Part shown: positions 16,937 through 26,230 of the stretch, piece by piece
How the letters are laid out: every line of letters begins with the position of its first letter
Position numbering within the stretch: the stretch's first letter is position 1
DNA from: Flavobacteriaceae bacterium EG-1
Lineage (GTDB): Bacteria > Bacteroidota > Bacteroidia > Flavobacteriales > Flavobacteriaceae
Reading direction: 5' to 3'
Assembly (NCBI RefSeq): GCF_009649685.1
Contig: NZ_WJPK01000002.1
Span: 722,202-786,201, forward strand
Length of the DNA stretch: 64,000 nucleotides
Made by a program: the position numbers and the translations under genes
Notes under the pieces: generated by a model
What the model was told of the DNA's origin: nothing
Databases searched by the model: none
Seen by the model: the letters and a program-made list of their open reading frames with translations, nothing else

Positions 16937-17764
16937 TTAGGCTTTTTTGACAATGTAAATAAGAGAAGAATACTCTTTTGAAAACAAGGCCAAACAATTT
17001 GAAATTAAACCTATAAATACACCTTTGATAAAACCTAACCTACTCTTCTTGTATTTTTCTGATAATAGCGAAACATAAAAAGCATCAAAAAACAAAGGTT
17101 TTTTAGCAACAACTTCCATTTGATATTTTGCAAAAAGTCTTTGAATAGCATCCTGAGAAAAATGCCACAAATGCCTAGGCACATCATAGGCCGCCCAAAA
17201 GTCCTTATAATATTTTGCATCATAAGATTTATAATTTGGCACCGCAATAACCATAGTGCCATTATCTTCTAATAAAGAACTCATTTTAAGAATCTGGTTC
17301 TCTAAATCTGTTAAGTGTTCTAAAACGTGCCATAAAGTAATAACCTGATATTTCCGATTCATTACAGCTTCTAAATCACCACTTAGGTTTATTTCCTTTT
17401 CAGATGCTTTTCCTCTAGCGTACCAATTAGGTTCTACTCCAAAAACACTCCAACCTTTATGTTTCGCTACTGCTAAAAAATCTCCAGTTCCAGCACCAAC
17501 ATCCAAAAGTGTTTTATCATTCTCAGAATATTTATTTATCAAGCGCACCTTTAATTCCAATGAGAATTTCTTTACTATTTGATAAATCTTTTCTGTTAAT
17601 GTTCTGCTAGCATCTGTATGAGAAATATAATTATCACTCTTGTAGTATTGATCTAATTCTTCTGGCTGTGGACGCGTAATTAGCATATCTAACTCTGCAT
17701 CATGATAAAGCTCAAACTCTTCGCCAGAAACAGCGTGGTCTTTAGTTTTTAAAAACAAGTTCAT
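16937..17764 (-). CDS. Class I SAM-dependent methyltransferase
   Basis: The 275-residue protein has the SAM-binding motif I TLLDVGAGTGDFL (about residues 85-97), the acidic end of strand 2 (VFGVEPNW) and the WHVLEHLTD motif typical of small-molecule methyltransferases. After it comes GTMVIAVPNYKSYDAKYYKDFWAAYDVPRHLWHFS, seen in enzymes that act on cell-surface or lipid-linked substrates. The C-terminus is hydrophobic (GVFIGLISNCLALF) and may associate with the membrane. Its first codons overlap the upstream lipoprotein gene by 23 bp. The substrate is not known. Confidence 0.85.
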   Translation of the reverse strand: MNLFLKTKDHAVSGEEFELYHDAELDMLITRPQPEELDQYYKSDNYISHTDASRTLTEKIYQIVKKFSLELKVRLINKYSENDKTLLDVGAGTGDFLAVAKHKGWSVFGVEPNWYARGKASEKEINLSGDLEAVMNRKYQVITLWHVLEHLTDLENQILKMSSLLEDNGTMVIAVPNYKSYDAKYYKDFWAAYDVPRHLWHFSQDAIQRLFAKYQMEVVAKKPLFFDAFYVSLLSEKYKKSRLGFIKGVFIGLISNCLALFSKEYSSLIYIVKKA

Positions 17765-18290
17765 TATAGTTTTTGGTAGTAAGGTATTCCTGTCTTAGAT
17801 TGCTAAGGTACTTTAAAACGGATTCTTTTGAAAGTGCTTCTGAAGAAAGACAATCTTTTTCTATATCACTATAAACTTCTATGGCAATATAAAAATTATC
17901 CTTTCTTATTTCTTTAGGTTCTGCATTATTATCATCTTCAATATGTAATGCTGCATTAATTGCTTGCTCAAATAAAACTGGTAGAAAATTTACACTTTTA
18001 TCAGGAATATCTATTTCATAAAATGAAAAAAAATATTCCTGTCCAGCAATTTGAAAAGGAATATCATCGTAAACATCAATATCATTTAATTCATACTTTA
18101 TATTCACATAGTCGTAAAAAGCTCCTGCTTGTTTAGTATCCTCAAAAATGAACATTTGTCGTTTGGGTAACCCACGCTTAAATTTCTTTCCTTTCGAAAT
18201 TTTATAGGTTTGAATATTTGGAGCTATTCTGAGTGGAATACATGATTGACATATAAATAAGACCAGCGTACAGATTAAATGATTTTTCAT
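17742..18290 (-). CDS. Hypothetical lipoprotein
   Basis: I do not recognise this 182-residue protein. It starts with a short hydrophobic segment ending in a lipobox (MKNHLICTLVLFICQSC, probable lipid at Cys17), followed by basic and then acidic sequence (KGKKFKRGLPKRQMF; NDIDVYDDIPFQIAGQEYFFSFYEID). There are no membrane segments after the signal. Its 3' end overlaps the methyltransferase gene by 23 bp in another frame, so the two are probably translated from one message. It probably sits in a membrane facing the periplasm. Confidence 0.7.
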   Translation of the reverse strand: MKNHLICTLVLFICQSCIPLRIAPNIQTYKISKGKKFKRGLPKRQMFIFEDTKQAGAFYDYVNIKYELNDIDVYDDIPFQIAGQEYFFSFYEIDIPDKSVNFLPVLFEQAINAALHIEDDNNAEPKEIRKDNFYIAIEVYSDIEKDCLSSEALSKESVLKYLSNLRQEYLTTKNYNELVFKN

Positions 18291-18348
18291 TTATGGCGGT
18301 ATTTGATGTGGACATAAATAATATCAAAAATCAGGCCAATAGGTAAAA

Positions 18349-18364
18349 TGTTCCACGTGGAACA
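18349..18364. other. parS centromere-like site (ParB-binding palindrome)
   Basis: TGTTCCACGTGGAACA is a perfect 16-bp palindrome identical to the widely conserved chromosomal parS sequence bound by ParB. It lies in the intergenic gap 5 bp before the end of the gene at 18369. The second copy is 2.36 kb away. The function is inferred from identity to the known site; no parA or parB gene is in this window. Confidence 0.85.
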
Positions 18365-18368
18365 GTAA

Positions 18369-18839
18369 TTACTTTTTCAACTCAATTTCTAGCAATTCCG
18401 ATAGCTCTGTTGCTCTTTGTTTCGCTAATTTCAATGAGTTGGTTCTATAAATGGTAAAGTGATTTCTTCCAGAAAAAAACCGAATAACCAAGCTGTCTCC
18501 AGATTGCTGCTTACCCATTGCAGCAACAGGACCCCATTCTGCGCTCCTTTTATATTTGGCTGAAAAAACTGAGATATAATCAGGAAATTCAATCATTAAT
18601 TTACTTTTAAATAATGTAATGCCAAAAAACTTTAAGTGTTTCCGGTTTTTGAATTCCTTTGAAATTTCATAAGAAATTGAATAGCCAAAAAGCAACATTG
18701 AAATAGATAACAATACTATGATTTTAGTGAAATCAATTTTGCTACCAATGATGTCTATCAAAGAAATTAATAGCAACATTACTCCTAAAATAGGCGCTAT
18801 ATTTGGTTTTTTCTGTTTGAAATACAAGGAAGTTTTCAT
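18369..18839 (-). CDS. Hypothetical membrane protein
   Basis: The 156-residue protein is not one I recognise. It has two membrane segments near residues 13-30 and 36-54 (NIAPILGVMLLLISLIDIIG; IIVLLSISMLLFGYSI), then a soluble part rich in beta-type sequence (KLMIEFPDYISVFSAKYKRSAEWGPVAAMG) with a Lys/Glu end. Its start codon overlaps the mnmG stop as ATGA (18836-18839), so it is probably translationally coupled to mnmG. Homologues of this position and shape may be restricted to Flavobacteria, which I cannot check. Confidence 0.7.
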   Translation of the reverse strand: MKTSLYFKQKKPNIAPILGVMLLLISLIDIIGSKIDFTKIIVLLSISMLLFGYSISYEISKEFKNRKHLKFFGITLFKSKLMIEFPDYISVFSAKYKRSAEWGPVAAMGKQQSGDSLVIRFFSGRNHFTIYRTNSLKLAKQRATELSELLEIELKK

Positions 18840-20704
18840 CGACCCATGTACACTAACAATACACTTATATCTGAAGGAGAAACACCACTTATTCTAGAGG
18901 CCTGTGAAATGGTAACAGGCTGAATAGCTTTCAATTTTTCACGTGCTTCATACGATAAAGACTTTAATTTGCTATAATCAAAATTTTCGGGGATTTTAAT
19001 ATTCTCTAGTCTTGATAACTTATCTGCATTGTTTTTTTCCTTGGCTATATAACCTGAATATTTAACTTGAATTTCTGTTTGCTCCAGAACTTCTCTATCA
19101 AACGAGTTATCCGTAACAAAACTGGAAACAGATTCCAATTCAAGCATGTGTTCCATGGTAACTTTTGGTCTTGAAAAAACTTTAAACATTTTATCGGACT
19201 GCTTTACAGTTGCAGAATTGACTCTTTCTAAAATTGGATTTATATCATCAGGTAATACACTTGTTTTTTTAAAAAAGTCCACAAAACTATCAGAATTTTC
19301 CTTTTTCTTTTCCATTCTTCTAAGTCGTTCTTCCGAAGCTAAACCAATTTCGTAACCTTTTGGAGTCAATCTTAAATCAGCATTATCTTGTCTTAACAAC
19401 GTACGGTATTCTGCACGTGAAGTAAACATTCTATATGGCTCTTCTGTTCCTTTCGTAATTAAATCATCTATTAAAACACCTATATAAGCCTCATCTCTTG
19501 TTAATATAAAAGGATCTTTTTCTTGCAGTTTTAATGATGCATTTATTCCTGCCATTAAACCTTGTGATGCTGCCTCTTCGTAACCAGTAGTTCCATTTAT
19601 TTGACCAGCGAAATACAAATTATCAACCAATTTAGTCTCTAATGTATGTTTTAACTGTGTTGGTGGAAAGTAATCATATTCTATTGCATAACCAGGTCTA
19701 AAGAATTTTACGTTTTCAAAACCAACGACAGATTTTAGCGCTTTATATTGCACATCTTCAGGTAATGATGTTGAAAATCCATTTACATAAACCTCAACCG
19801 TACTCCATCCTTCTGGTTCTACAAACATTTGATGCCTGTCTTTATCAGCAAATCGATTTATTTTATCTTCAATTGAAGGGCAATAACGTGGGCCAATACT
19901 TTTAATTCTACCATTAAACATAGGAGACCTATCAAAACCTTCCCGTAATAAATCATGAACTAATTTACTCGTGTGCGTCATGTGGCAATCCCGTTGCTCG
20001 GTTAAAACAGGTGTTTCTAAATATGAAAATTTTTCTGGCTTAGCATCTCCTGGCTGCACAATCATTTTACTATAATCTAATGAACGACCATCTACCCTTG
20101 GAGGAGTTCCTGTCTTCATTCTACCACTTTCAAAACCAATTTTAGTTAATTCTTCAGTAATACCAGTCGCAGCCTTTTCACCAGCTCTACCTCCCCCAAA
20201 TTGTTTTTCTCCAATATGAATTAGGCCATTTAAAAAAGTTCCGTTTGTTAATACTACTGCTTTACTTCTTATCTCAATACCTAAAGATGTTTTAACACCT
20301 ACGACCTTATCGTTCTCAATAATAAGCCCGCTTACCATTTCTTGATAAAAGTCACAATTGGGAGTGTTCTCCAATGCCATTCTCCACTCTTCGGCAAAAC
20401 GCATTCGATCACTTTGTGCACGTGGACTCCACATAGCTGGACCTTTCGACTTGTTCAACATTTTAAATTGAATCGCAGACTTATCTGTAATTATCCCACT
20501 ATAACCACCAAGCGCGTCTATTTCTCGAACAATCTGACCTTTTGCTATACCTCCCATTGCAGGATTACAAGACATTTGCCCAATAGTTTGAAGGTTCATC
20601 GTAACCAACAAAGTTTTAGATCCCATATTCGAGGCCGCAGCAGCCGCTTCTGCACCTGCATGACCACCACCCACTACTATTATATCGTATTCTTCTCCAA
20701 ACAT
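18836..20704 (-). CDS. mnmG: tRNA uridine-5-carboxymethylaminomethyl(34) synthesis enzyme
   Basis: MnmG (GidA) works with MnmE to modify the wobble uridine of several tRNAs in the cytoplasm, using FAD. The 622-residue length is normal. The FAD-binding VVGGGHAGAEAA loop is at residues 10-21, followed by NPAMGGIAKGQIVREIDALGG, the motif SPRAQSDR, GRAGEKAATG, TGTPPRVDGRS, FAGQINGTTGYEEAASQG and TSRAEYRTLLRQDNADLRLT. The end, SRISGVSPSDISVLLVYMG, is also typical. It lies 3 bp after ybeY and is flanked by two parS sites. gidA-type genes lie near the origin in many bacteria. Confidence 0.98.
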   Translation of the reverse strand: MFGEEYDIIVVGGGHAGAEAAAAASNMGSKTLLVTMNLQTIGQMSCNPAMGGIAKGQIVREIDALGGYSGIITDKSAIQFKMLNKSKGPAMWSPRAQSDRMRFAEEWRMALENTPNCDFYQEMVSGLIIENDKVVGVKTSLGIEIRSKAVVLTNGTFLNGLIHIGEKQFGGGRAGEKAATGITEELTKIGFESGRMKTGTPPRVDGRSLDYSKMIVQPGDAKPEKFSYLETPVLTEQRDCHMTHTSKLVHDLLREGFDRSPMFNGRIKSIGPRYCPSIEDKINRFADKDRHQMFVEPEGWSTVEVYVNGFSTSLPEDVQYKALKSVVGFENVKFFRPGYAIEYDYFPPTQLKHTLETKLVDNLYFAGQINGTTGYEEAASQGLMAGINASLKLQEKDPFILTRDEAYIGVLIDDLITKGTEEPYRMFTSRAEYRTLLRQDNADLRLTPKGYEIGLASEERLRRMEKKKENSDSFVDFFKKTSVLPDDINPILERVNSATVKQSDKMFKVFSRPKVTMEHMLELESVSSFVTDNSFDREVLEQTEIQVKYSGYIAKEKNNADKLSRLENIKIPENFDYSKLKSLSYEAREKLKAIQPVTISQASRISGVSPSDISVLLVYMGR

Positions 20705-20707
20705 ATC

Positions 20708-21127
20708 TTATTGTTCCACGTGGAACATTTTTATCTTTTCGTCTTCTTTAAAGCGCATCAATTTAATATCCTCCTCGGCTTTATCCTTATATCCTACAAT
20801 ATGTAAAACACCATGAGCCATTACCCTAAGCAATTCGTTTTCGAATTCTATAGATAAGTTTTCTGCATTATCCTTTACCCGATCAATTGATATAAATATA
20901 TCTGCAAAAACACTATTTCCTTCTGAATAATCAAAAGTCAAAATGTCTGTTAATGTATTGTGATTCAGATGTTTAATATTCATTTCGTGAAGATAGCTAT
21001 CATCGCAAAAAATATAGTTTATCTGATCAACTTTCATGTTTTCACTACTAAGGACTAAAAGAAGCCACTTAGTATAAGCAACCTCATCTTTTAAACTAAA
21101 TTCAGTCTCGTAATAATAATCAATCAT
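20708..21127 (-). CDS. ybeY: Endoribonuclease YbeY (16S rRNA maturation)
   Basis: YbeY is a zinc-dependent RNase involved in 16S rRNA 3'-end processing and ribosome quality control. The 139-residue protein has the family sequence INYIFCDDSYLHEMNIKHLNHNTLTDILTF and then the metal motif AHGVLHIVGYKD. The first two zinc histidines are present (His105, His109). The position of the third, usually His, is Asp115. I recall that Flavobacteria often have Asp or similar here, so this may be a lineage variant and not a loss. It overlaps the DUF4175 gene by 8 bp and precedes mnmG by 3 bp. Its final codons are formed by a parS site. Confidence 0.93.
   Translation of the reverse strand: MIDYYYETEFSLKDEVAYTKWLLLVLSSENMKVDQINYIFCDDSYLHEMNIKHLNHNTLTDILTFDYSEGNSVFADIFISIDRVKDNAENLSIEFENELLRVMAHGVLHIVGYKDKAEEDIKLMRFKEDEKIKMFHVEQ
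20712..20727. other. parS centromere-like site inside the 3' end of ybeY
   Basis: TGTTCCACGTGGAACA, identical to the copy at 18349-18364. Here it is coding: read on the minus strand it supplies the last residues of YbeY (MFHVEQ) and ends one base before the stop codon. Its perfect palindromy within a coding sequence suggests selection on the DNA site. Role inferred from identity to known parS. Confidence 0.85.
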
Positions 21128-24100
21128 TTTTTTGAAAATACTTATATACTTTACTCTGGTATATTTGCAGCAAAGGTAGATCTTGTCTGTTTAAAATCTC
21201 TATTTCATTATTGTAATCCTTTAAAGCCTCAGGTTTTGTCGTTATAGGGTTTATAAATAACTCTTTATTTGTATTACTTTCTCTTTCTTTTTTCTTTCCT
21301 TGTTTTAAAGCTGCGTTTTCTAATTTAAGTAATTCGTGTTGTATATTGTTAATCTTGTTTTGAGTACGCTGGGTGATCCCATTTTCAATTAAATCATTTT
21401 CAAAGCTTTCCATTTGTTTTAACAACTTTTTAGCCAATTGCTGATCATTTTTATTGATCAAGTTCTTTAGCTGATTTTCCAATTGCTGGCGAATCATTTG
21501 TTGCTCTTTATAAATCTCGTATAACTCCTTTAACTCCTGTTCGCTAGGTTGTCCTTGACCTGAACTACCTTCCTGCCCTTTATTACCACTACTGTTTCCC
21601 TTACCTTCTCCTGATTTTCCAGACTTTGAACCTTTACCTCCCTCTCCTTTTTCTCCATCTTGACCATTTTCACCTTTATTCCCTTCACCGGTTTTGCCCT
21701 TTTCGCCCGGCATTTCTCCTTCTCCTTGCTGCCCTTGCTGACCTTCTCCTGGTTTTCCCTGACCAGATTGTCCCATTTGCTCCATCTTTTTCTGCAATTC
21801 ACCCTGACCTTTAATAATATCAGGCAGTTGAAAATCTTGACCTTCTCCTTGACCTTGACCCATTTGCATACTTTGTTGCATATTCTCCAATATTTTAGCT
21901 AAAAAGTCCGCCAAACTATTTGAAGCACTTAATACATACTTTTGATAAGAAGCTCCTTGTATTAATCGACTCTCAGCCATGCTTTCCAGGGTTCTATCCA
22001 TATTATAATACACCTCTGTTATTTGTTCATTCACAAACTCAGAAAGCTCAGCTCGTCGTAATGACAAAGAAAACAAACTATCATCTACATGTTCAAATAA
22101 TCCTTTCAATTCCTGCTGTTTTCGTATACTTCCAGAGAATTGCGAAATAGAACCATCTATCTCTTTTACTACATCGTAAAGATTTTCTTGTTTAAATGAA
22201 AAAATAACCAAATTGTCTAAAATCTGACGTAACATCTCGGCGTCCTCGGTTACAGCCGATTCGCCACCAGCCGCAGCAGAAGATTGCTGCAACTGTTCCG
22301 CCATTTCCTGCATTTTTTGTGCTGCTGACTTTTGTTTTTGTGAAGCATTTTTTCCTGCTTTTTCCTTTTCCTCAGATTCTGTACTTTGATCTAACCCCTC
22401 ATGTTTATTAACTTGCTCTAAGGCCTCCTTTTGATCTTTTTTAACTCCATATTCCTTTTCCTTATCAATATTAAGATTAAGTGGTTTTTTAAGAGCATCA
22501 TTATCTTTAACCAATTCATTTAACTCTTCGGCTATTTTTTCAAAATCTTCATTTAACTTCTTTTGTTCTTTATTAGAAAAATCTTGGCCAATTTTTATTT
22601 CTGATAAATATGCTTGTTTATCACTTAATTTCTGAAGTTCCTTTGCTAATTGAGCCGCTTTCTCTGTAACATAATACCGTTTGGTCAATTCCAACAACTG
22701 TTCTAAATTTCTCTCGTTATTTTGTTGTTTTTTACCTATTTCTTCTAGTTTTTTCTTTAAATCTTCCTTGTTTATCTTATCCGCTATCTTTTGTAATTCC
22801 TCTAACAACTTTTGATTCTTTTGAGCTTCCTTTTCCTGACGAGCTAGTCGTTCTTGTAGCAACTCATTCATTTTATCATCCTTGTCCCCTTGATTTAAAT
22901 TTTCTTTTAATTGCTTGCTATACTTCTCCATTAAACTTTCTTGTTCCTCTTGCTTACGCAAAAAGTCCTTAATTTGATTCTTATCATTGAAGTTTAATGC
23001 ATTTTTTTTCTTTTGTTCTTTATTTATCTCGTTTAATTCTTCCTTTTGTTTTTTTAGATCATCCTTTGACCTATCCATATTCTCAATAATCAATTCTTGT
23101 ACCGCTAATTGCTTATTATACAATTCATCATTATTTAAAACTTGATTTGAGAAAACCTTACTTCTACTTGATTTACCTCCATGTATCGCATCATTATCAG
23201 TAACTTCAAAATAAAAATCATAAGCCTTTCCTTCTATTAATTGCAATCCCGATGGAAACGTATAATAAAATTGATTAAAATTTGAATTAATATCTTTCAA
23301 ATCAACAACTTGAATATTATTTGGATCTGTTTTTGGATAACAAATTAATTTTAAACCAATTAGTTTATAATCATCAGAAGCTTCACCAACAAAATAGGAA
23401 ACATTAGGTTTTATTGAATCCAAAACCTGGTTAATTTCTATTTTAGGAAACTCATCTTTAATAACTTCAAAGGAATATTGTAGTTTTTCATAGTCTGAGA
23501 CATTATTATTTGAAGTAGCTATTTGATAATCGGTATCTGAAAAGATCTTTTTTGAAAGCTTAAAATGTTTTTCATCTTTTTCAAAACCTAAAACAGTATC
23601 AATAGTCAAAAATTGAATAGTTTCAATATGCGCTCCAAATACCTTCCATTTTACTTGTGTTCCTTCTGGCAAAACAGCATTACCTGTACCTTTTAATATT
23701 TCAGATTTTCTATTCGTATAATTTGGATAGAACAACTCCATTTCAAGTTGTTGTAAAATTGGAGTTTTTAACGCATCTAAACGATAGTTTCTTGAACGCA
23801 CATCGTTTCCTTCAAAATAATAATCAAAAGAGCTTAATGGCGGTGTAAAAGTGTATTCAAAACCCTCCAAACTCTTTTCCATCATCAACTTTTTACCATT
23901 AATCACAACAAAAACAACGTCTGGACGCATAACACCCTCCGTTGTAACTGAAATCGTATACGATTCTGAATCTAAAACAGAACCCCCTTTAGAACGCATT
24001 TTAAAGCGAAATGGAGCCGGTGGTTCATATGCCAAGTCATAATTAACAACGCGCTGATAAGAGCCAAGAAAAGAGCCCAAATTACCCGACAGCCACACCA

Positions 24101-24593
24101 TAAAAAACAAAACTATAGGGGCTAATAGATACTTCGAATATTTAAAACTTTCCTTAAAATTTACAGCCTGTACAAATGGTATATTTTGTAAACTTTTTGA
24201 TCGTTGATTAATACTTGCTAAAAGCAATTCAGACTCTTTTTGATCCTCTACAAGATCTAATAGATTCATCAATCGATCATCAATCTCAGGAAAATGTTTG
24301 CCAATTAGTAAAGAAGCTTCTTTATTAGACATCCCCCTTTTAACTTTGACTAAATAAAAGATGGGTACAACTATGTATTTATAAAACAAATAACCCGAAA
24401 CGAATATAAAAAACAGGAACAACACTAACCTTCCTGTAGTATTTAGCCACAATAGATATTCAACACCCAAAACGCCAAAAAACAAAAGAACTCCTAAACT
24501 TAAAAACAATAAAACACCCTTAACCAGCATCTTTGAATAATAACGCTTGGTAAATTCATTTAACTTTTCTAATATATTTTTATAACTGCTCAA
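21120..24593 (-). CDS. DUF4175-family membrane protein
   Basis: The 1157-residue protein has two membrane segments near the N-terminus (about residues 22-43 and 49-78) and a third near 150-170, then a large periplasmic or cytoplasmic part. This contains an Ig-like region around residues 180-480, followed by a long Lys/Glu/Gln-rich coiled coil (about 500-760). After it comes a helical part with Gln/Met-rich runs and a strikingly Gly/Glu/Lys/Gln-rich low-complexity stretch (about 930-1030). I recognise it as the Bacteroidota DUF4175 family. Function is unknown. It heads the group with ybeY and mnmG and has a -7 box 35 bp before its start. The repetitive codons explain the spurious overlapping open frames here. 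Confidence 0.85.
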   Translation of the reverse strand: MSSYKNILEKLNEFTKRYYSKMLVKGVLLFLSLGVLLFFGVLGVEYLLWLNTTGRLVLFLFFIFVSGYLFYKYIVVPIFYLVKVKRGMSNKEASLLIGKHFPEIDDRLMNLLDLVEDQKESELLLASINQRSKSLQNIPFVQAVNFKESFKYSKYLLAPIVLFFMVWLSGNLGSFLGSYQRVVNYDLAYEPPAPFRFKMRSKGGSVLDSESYTISVTTEGVMRPDVVFVVINGKKLMMEKSLEGFEYTFTPPLSSFDYYFEGNDVRSRNYRLDALKTPILQQLEMELFYPNYTNRKSEILKGTGNAVLPEGTQVKWKVFGAHIETIQFLTIDTVLGFEKDEKHFKLSKKIFSDTDYQIATSNNNVSDYEKLQYSFEVIKDEFPKIEINQVLDSIKPNVSYFVGEASDDYKLIGLKLICYPKTDPNNIQVVDLKDINSNFNQFYYTFPSGLQLIEGKAYDFYFEVTDNDAIHGGKSSRSKVFSNQVLNNDELYNKQLAVQELIIENMDRSKDDLKKQKEELNEINKEQKKKNALNFNDKNQIKDFLRKQEEQESLMEKYSKQLKENLNQGDKDDKMNELLQERLARQEKEAQKNQKLLEELQKIADKINKEDLKKKLEEIGKKQQNNERNLEQLLELTKRYYVTEKAAQLAKELQKLSDKQAYLSEIKIGQDFSNKEQKKLNEDFEKIAEELNELVKDNDALKKPLNLNIDKEKEYGVKKDQKEALEQVNKHEGLDQSTESEEKEKAGKNASQKQKSAAQKMQEMAEQLQQSSAAAGGESAVTEDAEMLRQILDNLVIFSFKQENLYDVVKEIDGSISQFSGSIRKQQELKGLFEHVDDSLFSLSLRRAELSEFVNEQITEVYYNMDRTLESMAESRLIQGASYQKYVLSASNSLADFLAKILENMQQSMQMGQGQGEGQDFQLPDIIKGQGELQKKMEQMGQSGQGKPGEGQQGQQGEGEMPGEKGKTGEGNKGENGQDGEKGEGGKGSKSGKSGEGKGNSSGNKGQEGSSGQGQPSEQELKELYEIYKEQQMIRQQLENQLKNLINKNDQQLAKKLLKQMESFENDLIENGITQRTQNKINNIQHELLKLENAALKQGKKKERESNTNKELFINPITTKPEALKDYNNEIEILNRQDLPLLQIYQSKVYKYFQKND

Positions 24594-24627
24594 ATTTCAG
24601 TGTTTTAGTACAATATAAACTAAGCCA

Positions 24628-24635
24628 CAAATTTA
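24628..24635 (-). promoter_or_regulatory. -7 box of the DUF4175-ybeY-mnmG group
   Basis: The minus strand reads TAAATTTG, an exact TAnnTTTG match, 34 bp before the start codon at 24593. No TTG at -33 spacing. Confidence 0.45.
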
Positions 24636-24673
24636 GCTAAGAAAATTTTGTTAAAAAGCCCTATTTACATGTT

Positions 24674-24701
24674 TTGAGGTGCTTTTCAAACTGTATCTTT
24701 G
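24674..24701 (+). promoter_or_regulatory. Promoter of gltX
   Basis: TTG (24674-24676), 17-bp spacer, then TATCTTTG (24694-24701), a match to the Bacteroidota housekeeping promoter. The box ends 17 bp before the gltX start. Confidence 0.7.
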
Positions 24702-24718
24702 TGTTCTAAAATTTTACA

Positions 24719-26230
24719 ATGAGTTCAAACGTAAGAGTTCGATTTGCACCTAGTCCAACTGGGCCACTACATATTGGCGGAATACGAACAGCTTTATTTA
24801 ATTATTTGTTCGCTAAAAAAAATAATGGCGCTTTTATACTTCGCATTGAAGATACAGACCAAAATAGATATGTAGAAGGGGCTGAACAGTATATTATAGA
24901 TGCCCTCAATTGGTGTGGGCTTCATTTTGACGAAGGTCCTACCAAAGAAGCAGACTTTGGACCATATCGTCAAAGTGAACGTAAATCACTCTATAAAGTT
25001 TATGCAGAACAACTTATTGAAAGCGGACATGCTTATTACGCCTTTGATACTGCAGAATCCTTAGATTTTCATCGTAAAGACCACGAAGCAAAAGGCAAAA
25101 CTTTTATTTATAATTGGCACAATCGTCTAAAACTAGTAAACTCCTTATCTCTTTCAAAAGAACAAACTAACGATAAATTAAATAATGGTGAGCATTATGT
25201 AATTCGTTTTAAAACTCCCCAGAATCAACTACTAGAATTAAATGATATAATAAGAGGAAACATTAAAATAGACACTAACATCCTTGATGATAAAGTATTA
25301 TTCAAATCTGATAGAATGCCTACTTATCATTTAGCTAACATCGTTGATGATCATTTAATGGAAATTTCCCATGTTATACGCGGTGAAGAGTGGCTACCTT
25401 CACTTGCATTACACCAACAATTATATGATGCATTTGGATGGAAAGCACCAGAATTTGCTCATCTACCACTTATTATGAAACCAGTAGGCAAAGGAAAATT
25501 AAGTAAACGTGATGGTGATAAACTTGGTTTTCCTGTATTTCCATTGTCATGGAATGAATCTAAAGGATATAAAGAAGCTGGGTACTTCCCAGAGGCTGTT
25601 ATAAATTTTCTATCACTTTTAGGATGGAACCCTGGCACAGATCAAGAAATATTTAGCCTAAACGAACTTATTCAATCTTTTGATTTACATCGAGTTAACA
25701 AAGCAGGGGCGCGATTTGATCCCGACAAAACCAAATGGTATAACCAACACTACCTACAAAATAAATCTGATAGTGAATTGGCTGAATTATATATGCCTAC
25801 TTTAATTCAAAAACTAGGATTGGATGGTGAAAAACTAAATACCAAAACGGTAGAAAAAGTAGTTTCTTTAATTAAAGAACGTGCTTCTTTTGTAAACGAA
25901 TTCTGGGACCTATCCGATTACTTCTTTTTACCTCCAAGCATTTATGGAGTAAAAGCTGTAAAAAAACAATGGAAAGAGAACACTGGTGAACTCATGAATG
26001 ATGTTTTGCAACTCATCGAACCAATTAAAACCTATGCATCAGAAAACATCGAAAATACTATAAAGGAATGGATAACGACTAATGAACTTCCTTTCGGAAA
26101 AGTAATGGCCCCCTTACGTCTTGCAATTGTCGGAGATTTGAAAGGTCCACATTTATTTGATATCATGGAAATAATTGGTAAAGAACAAAGTATCTCTCGA
26201 ATACAGAAAGCGATTAATGTGCTTAACTAA
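24719..26230 (+). CDS. gltX: Glutamate--tRNA ligase
   Basis: The enzyme charges tRNA-Glu. The 503-residue class I synthetase has the HIGH-type motif in FAPSPTGPLHIGGIRTALF (residues 9-27), then FILRIEDTD. Later come IVDDHLMEISHVIRGEEWLPS and the KMSKS-type loop GKGKLSKRDGDK. The anticodon-binding helical domain follows. The cell also has glnS in this window, so GltX is expected to be discriminating (tRNA-Glu only). A canonical promoter precedes the start codon. The SPFH gene follows after 109 bp. Confidence 0.97.
   Translation: MSSNVRVRFAPSPTGPLHIGGIRTALFNYLFAKKNNGAFILRIEDTDQNRYVEGAEQYIIDALNWCGLHFDEGPTKEADFGPYRQSERKSLYKVYAEQLIESGHAYYAFDTAESLDFHRKDHEAKGKTFIYNWHNRLKLVNSLSLSKEQTNDKLNNGEHYVIRFKTPQNQLLELNDIIRGNIKIDTNILDDKVLFKSDRMPTYHLANIVDDHLMEISHVIRGEEWLPSLALHQQLYDAFGWKAPEFAHLPLIMKPVGKGKLSKRDGDKLGFPVFPLSWNESKGYKEAGYFPEAVINFLSLLGWNPGTDQEIFSLNELIQSFDLHRVNKAGARFDPDKTKWYNQHYLQNKSDSELAELYMPTLIQKLGLDGEKLNTKTVEKVVSLIKERASFVNEFWDLSDYFFLPPSIYGVKAVKKQWKENTGELMNDVLQLIEPIKTYASENIENTIKEWITTNELPFGKVMAPLRLAIVGDLKGPHLFDIMEIIGKEQSISRIQKAINVLN

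Noticed and set aside
21530-22150. Several open frames on both strands across the Gly-rich part of the DUF4175 gene
   Set aside because: They are shadows of the repetitive coding sequence. None has a start context or recognisable domain.
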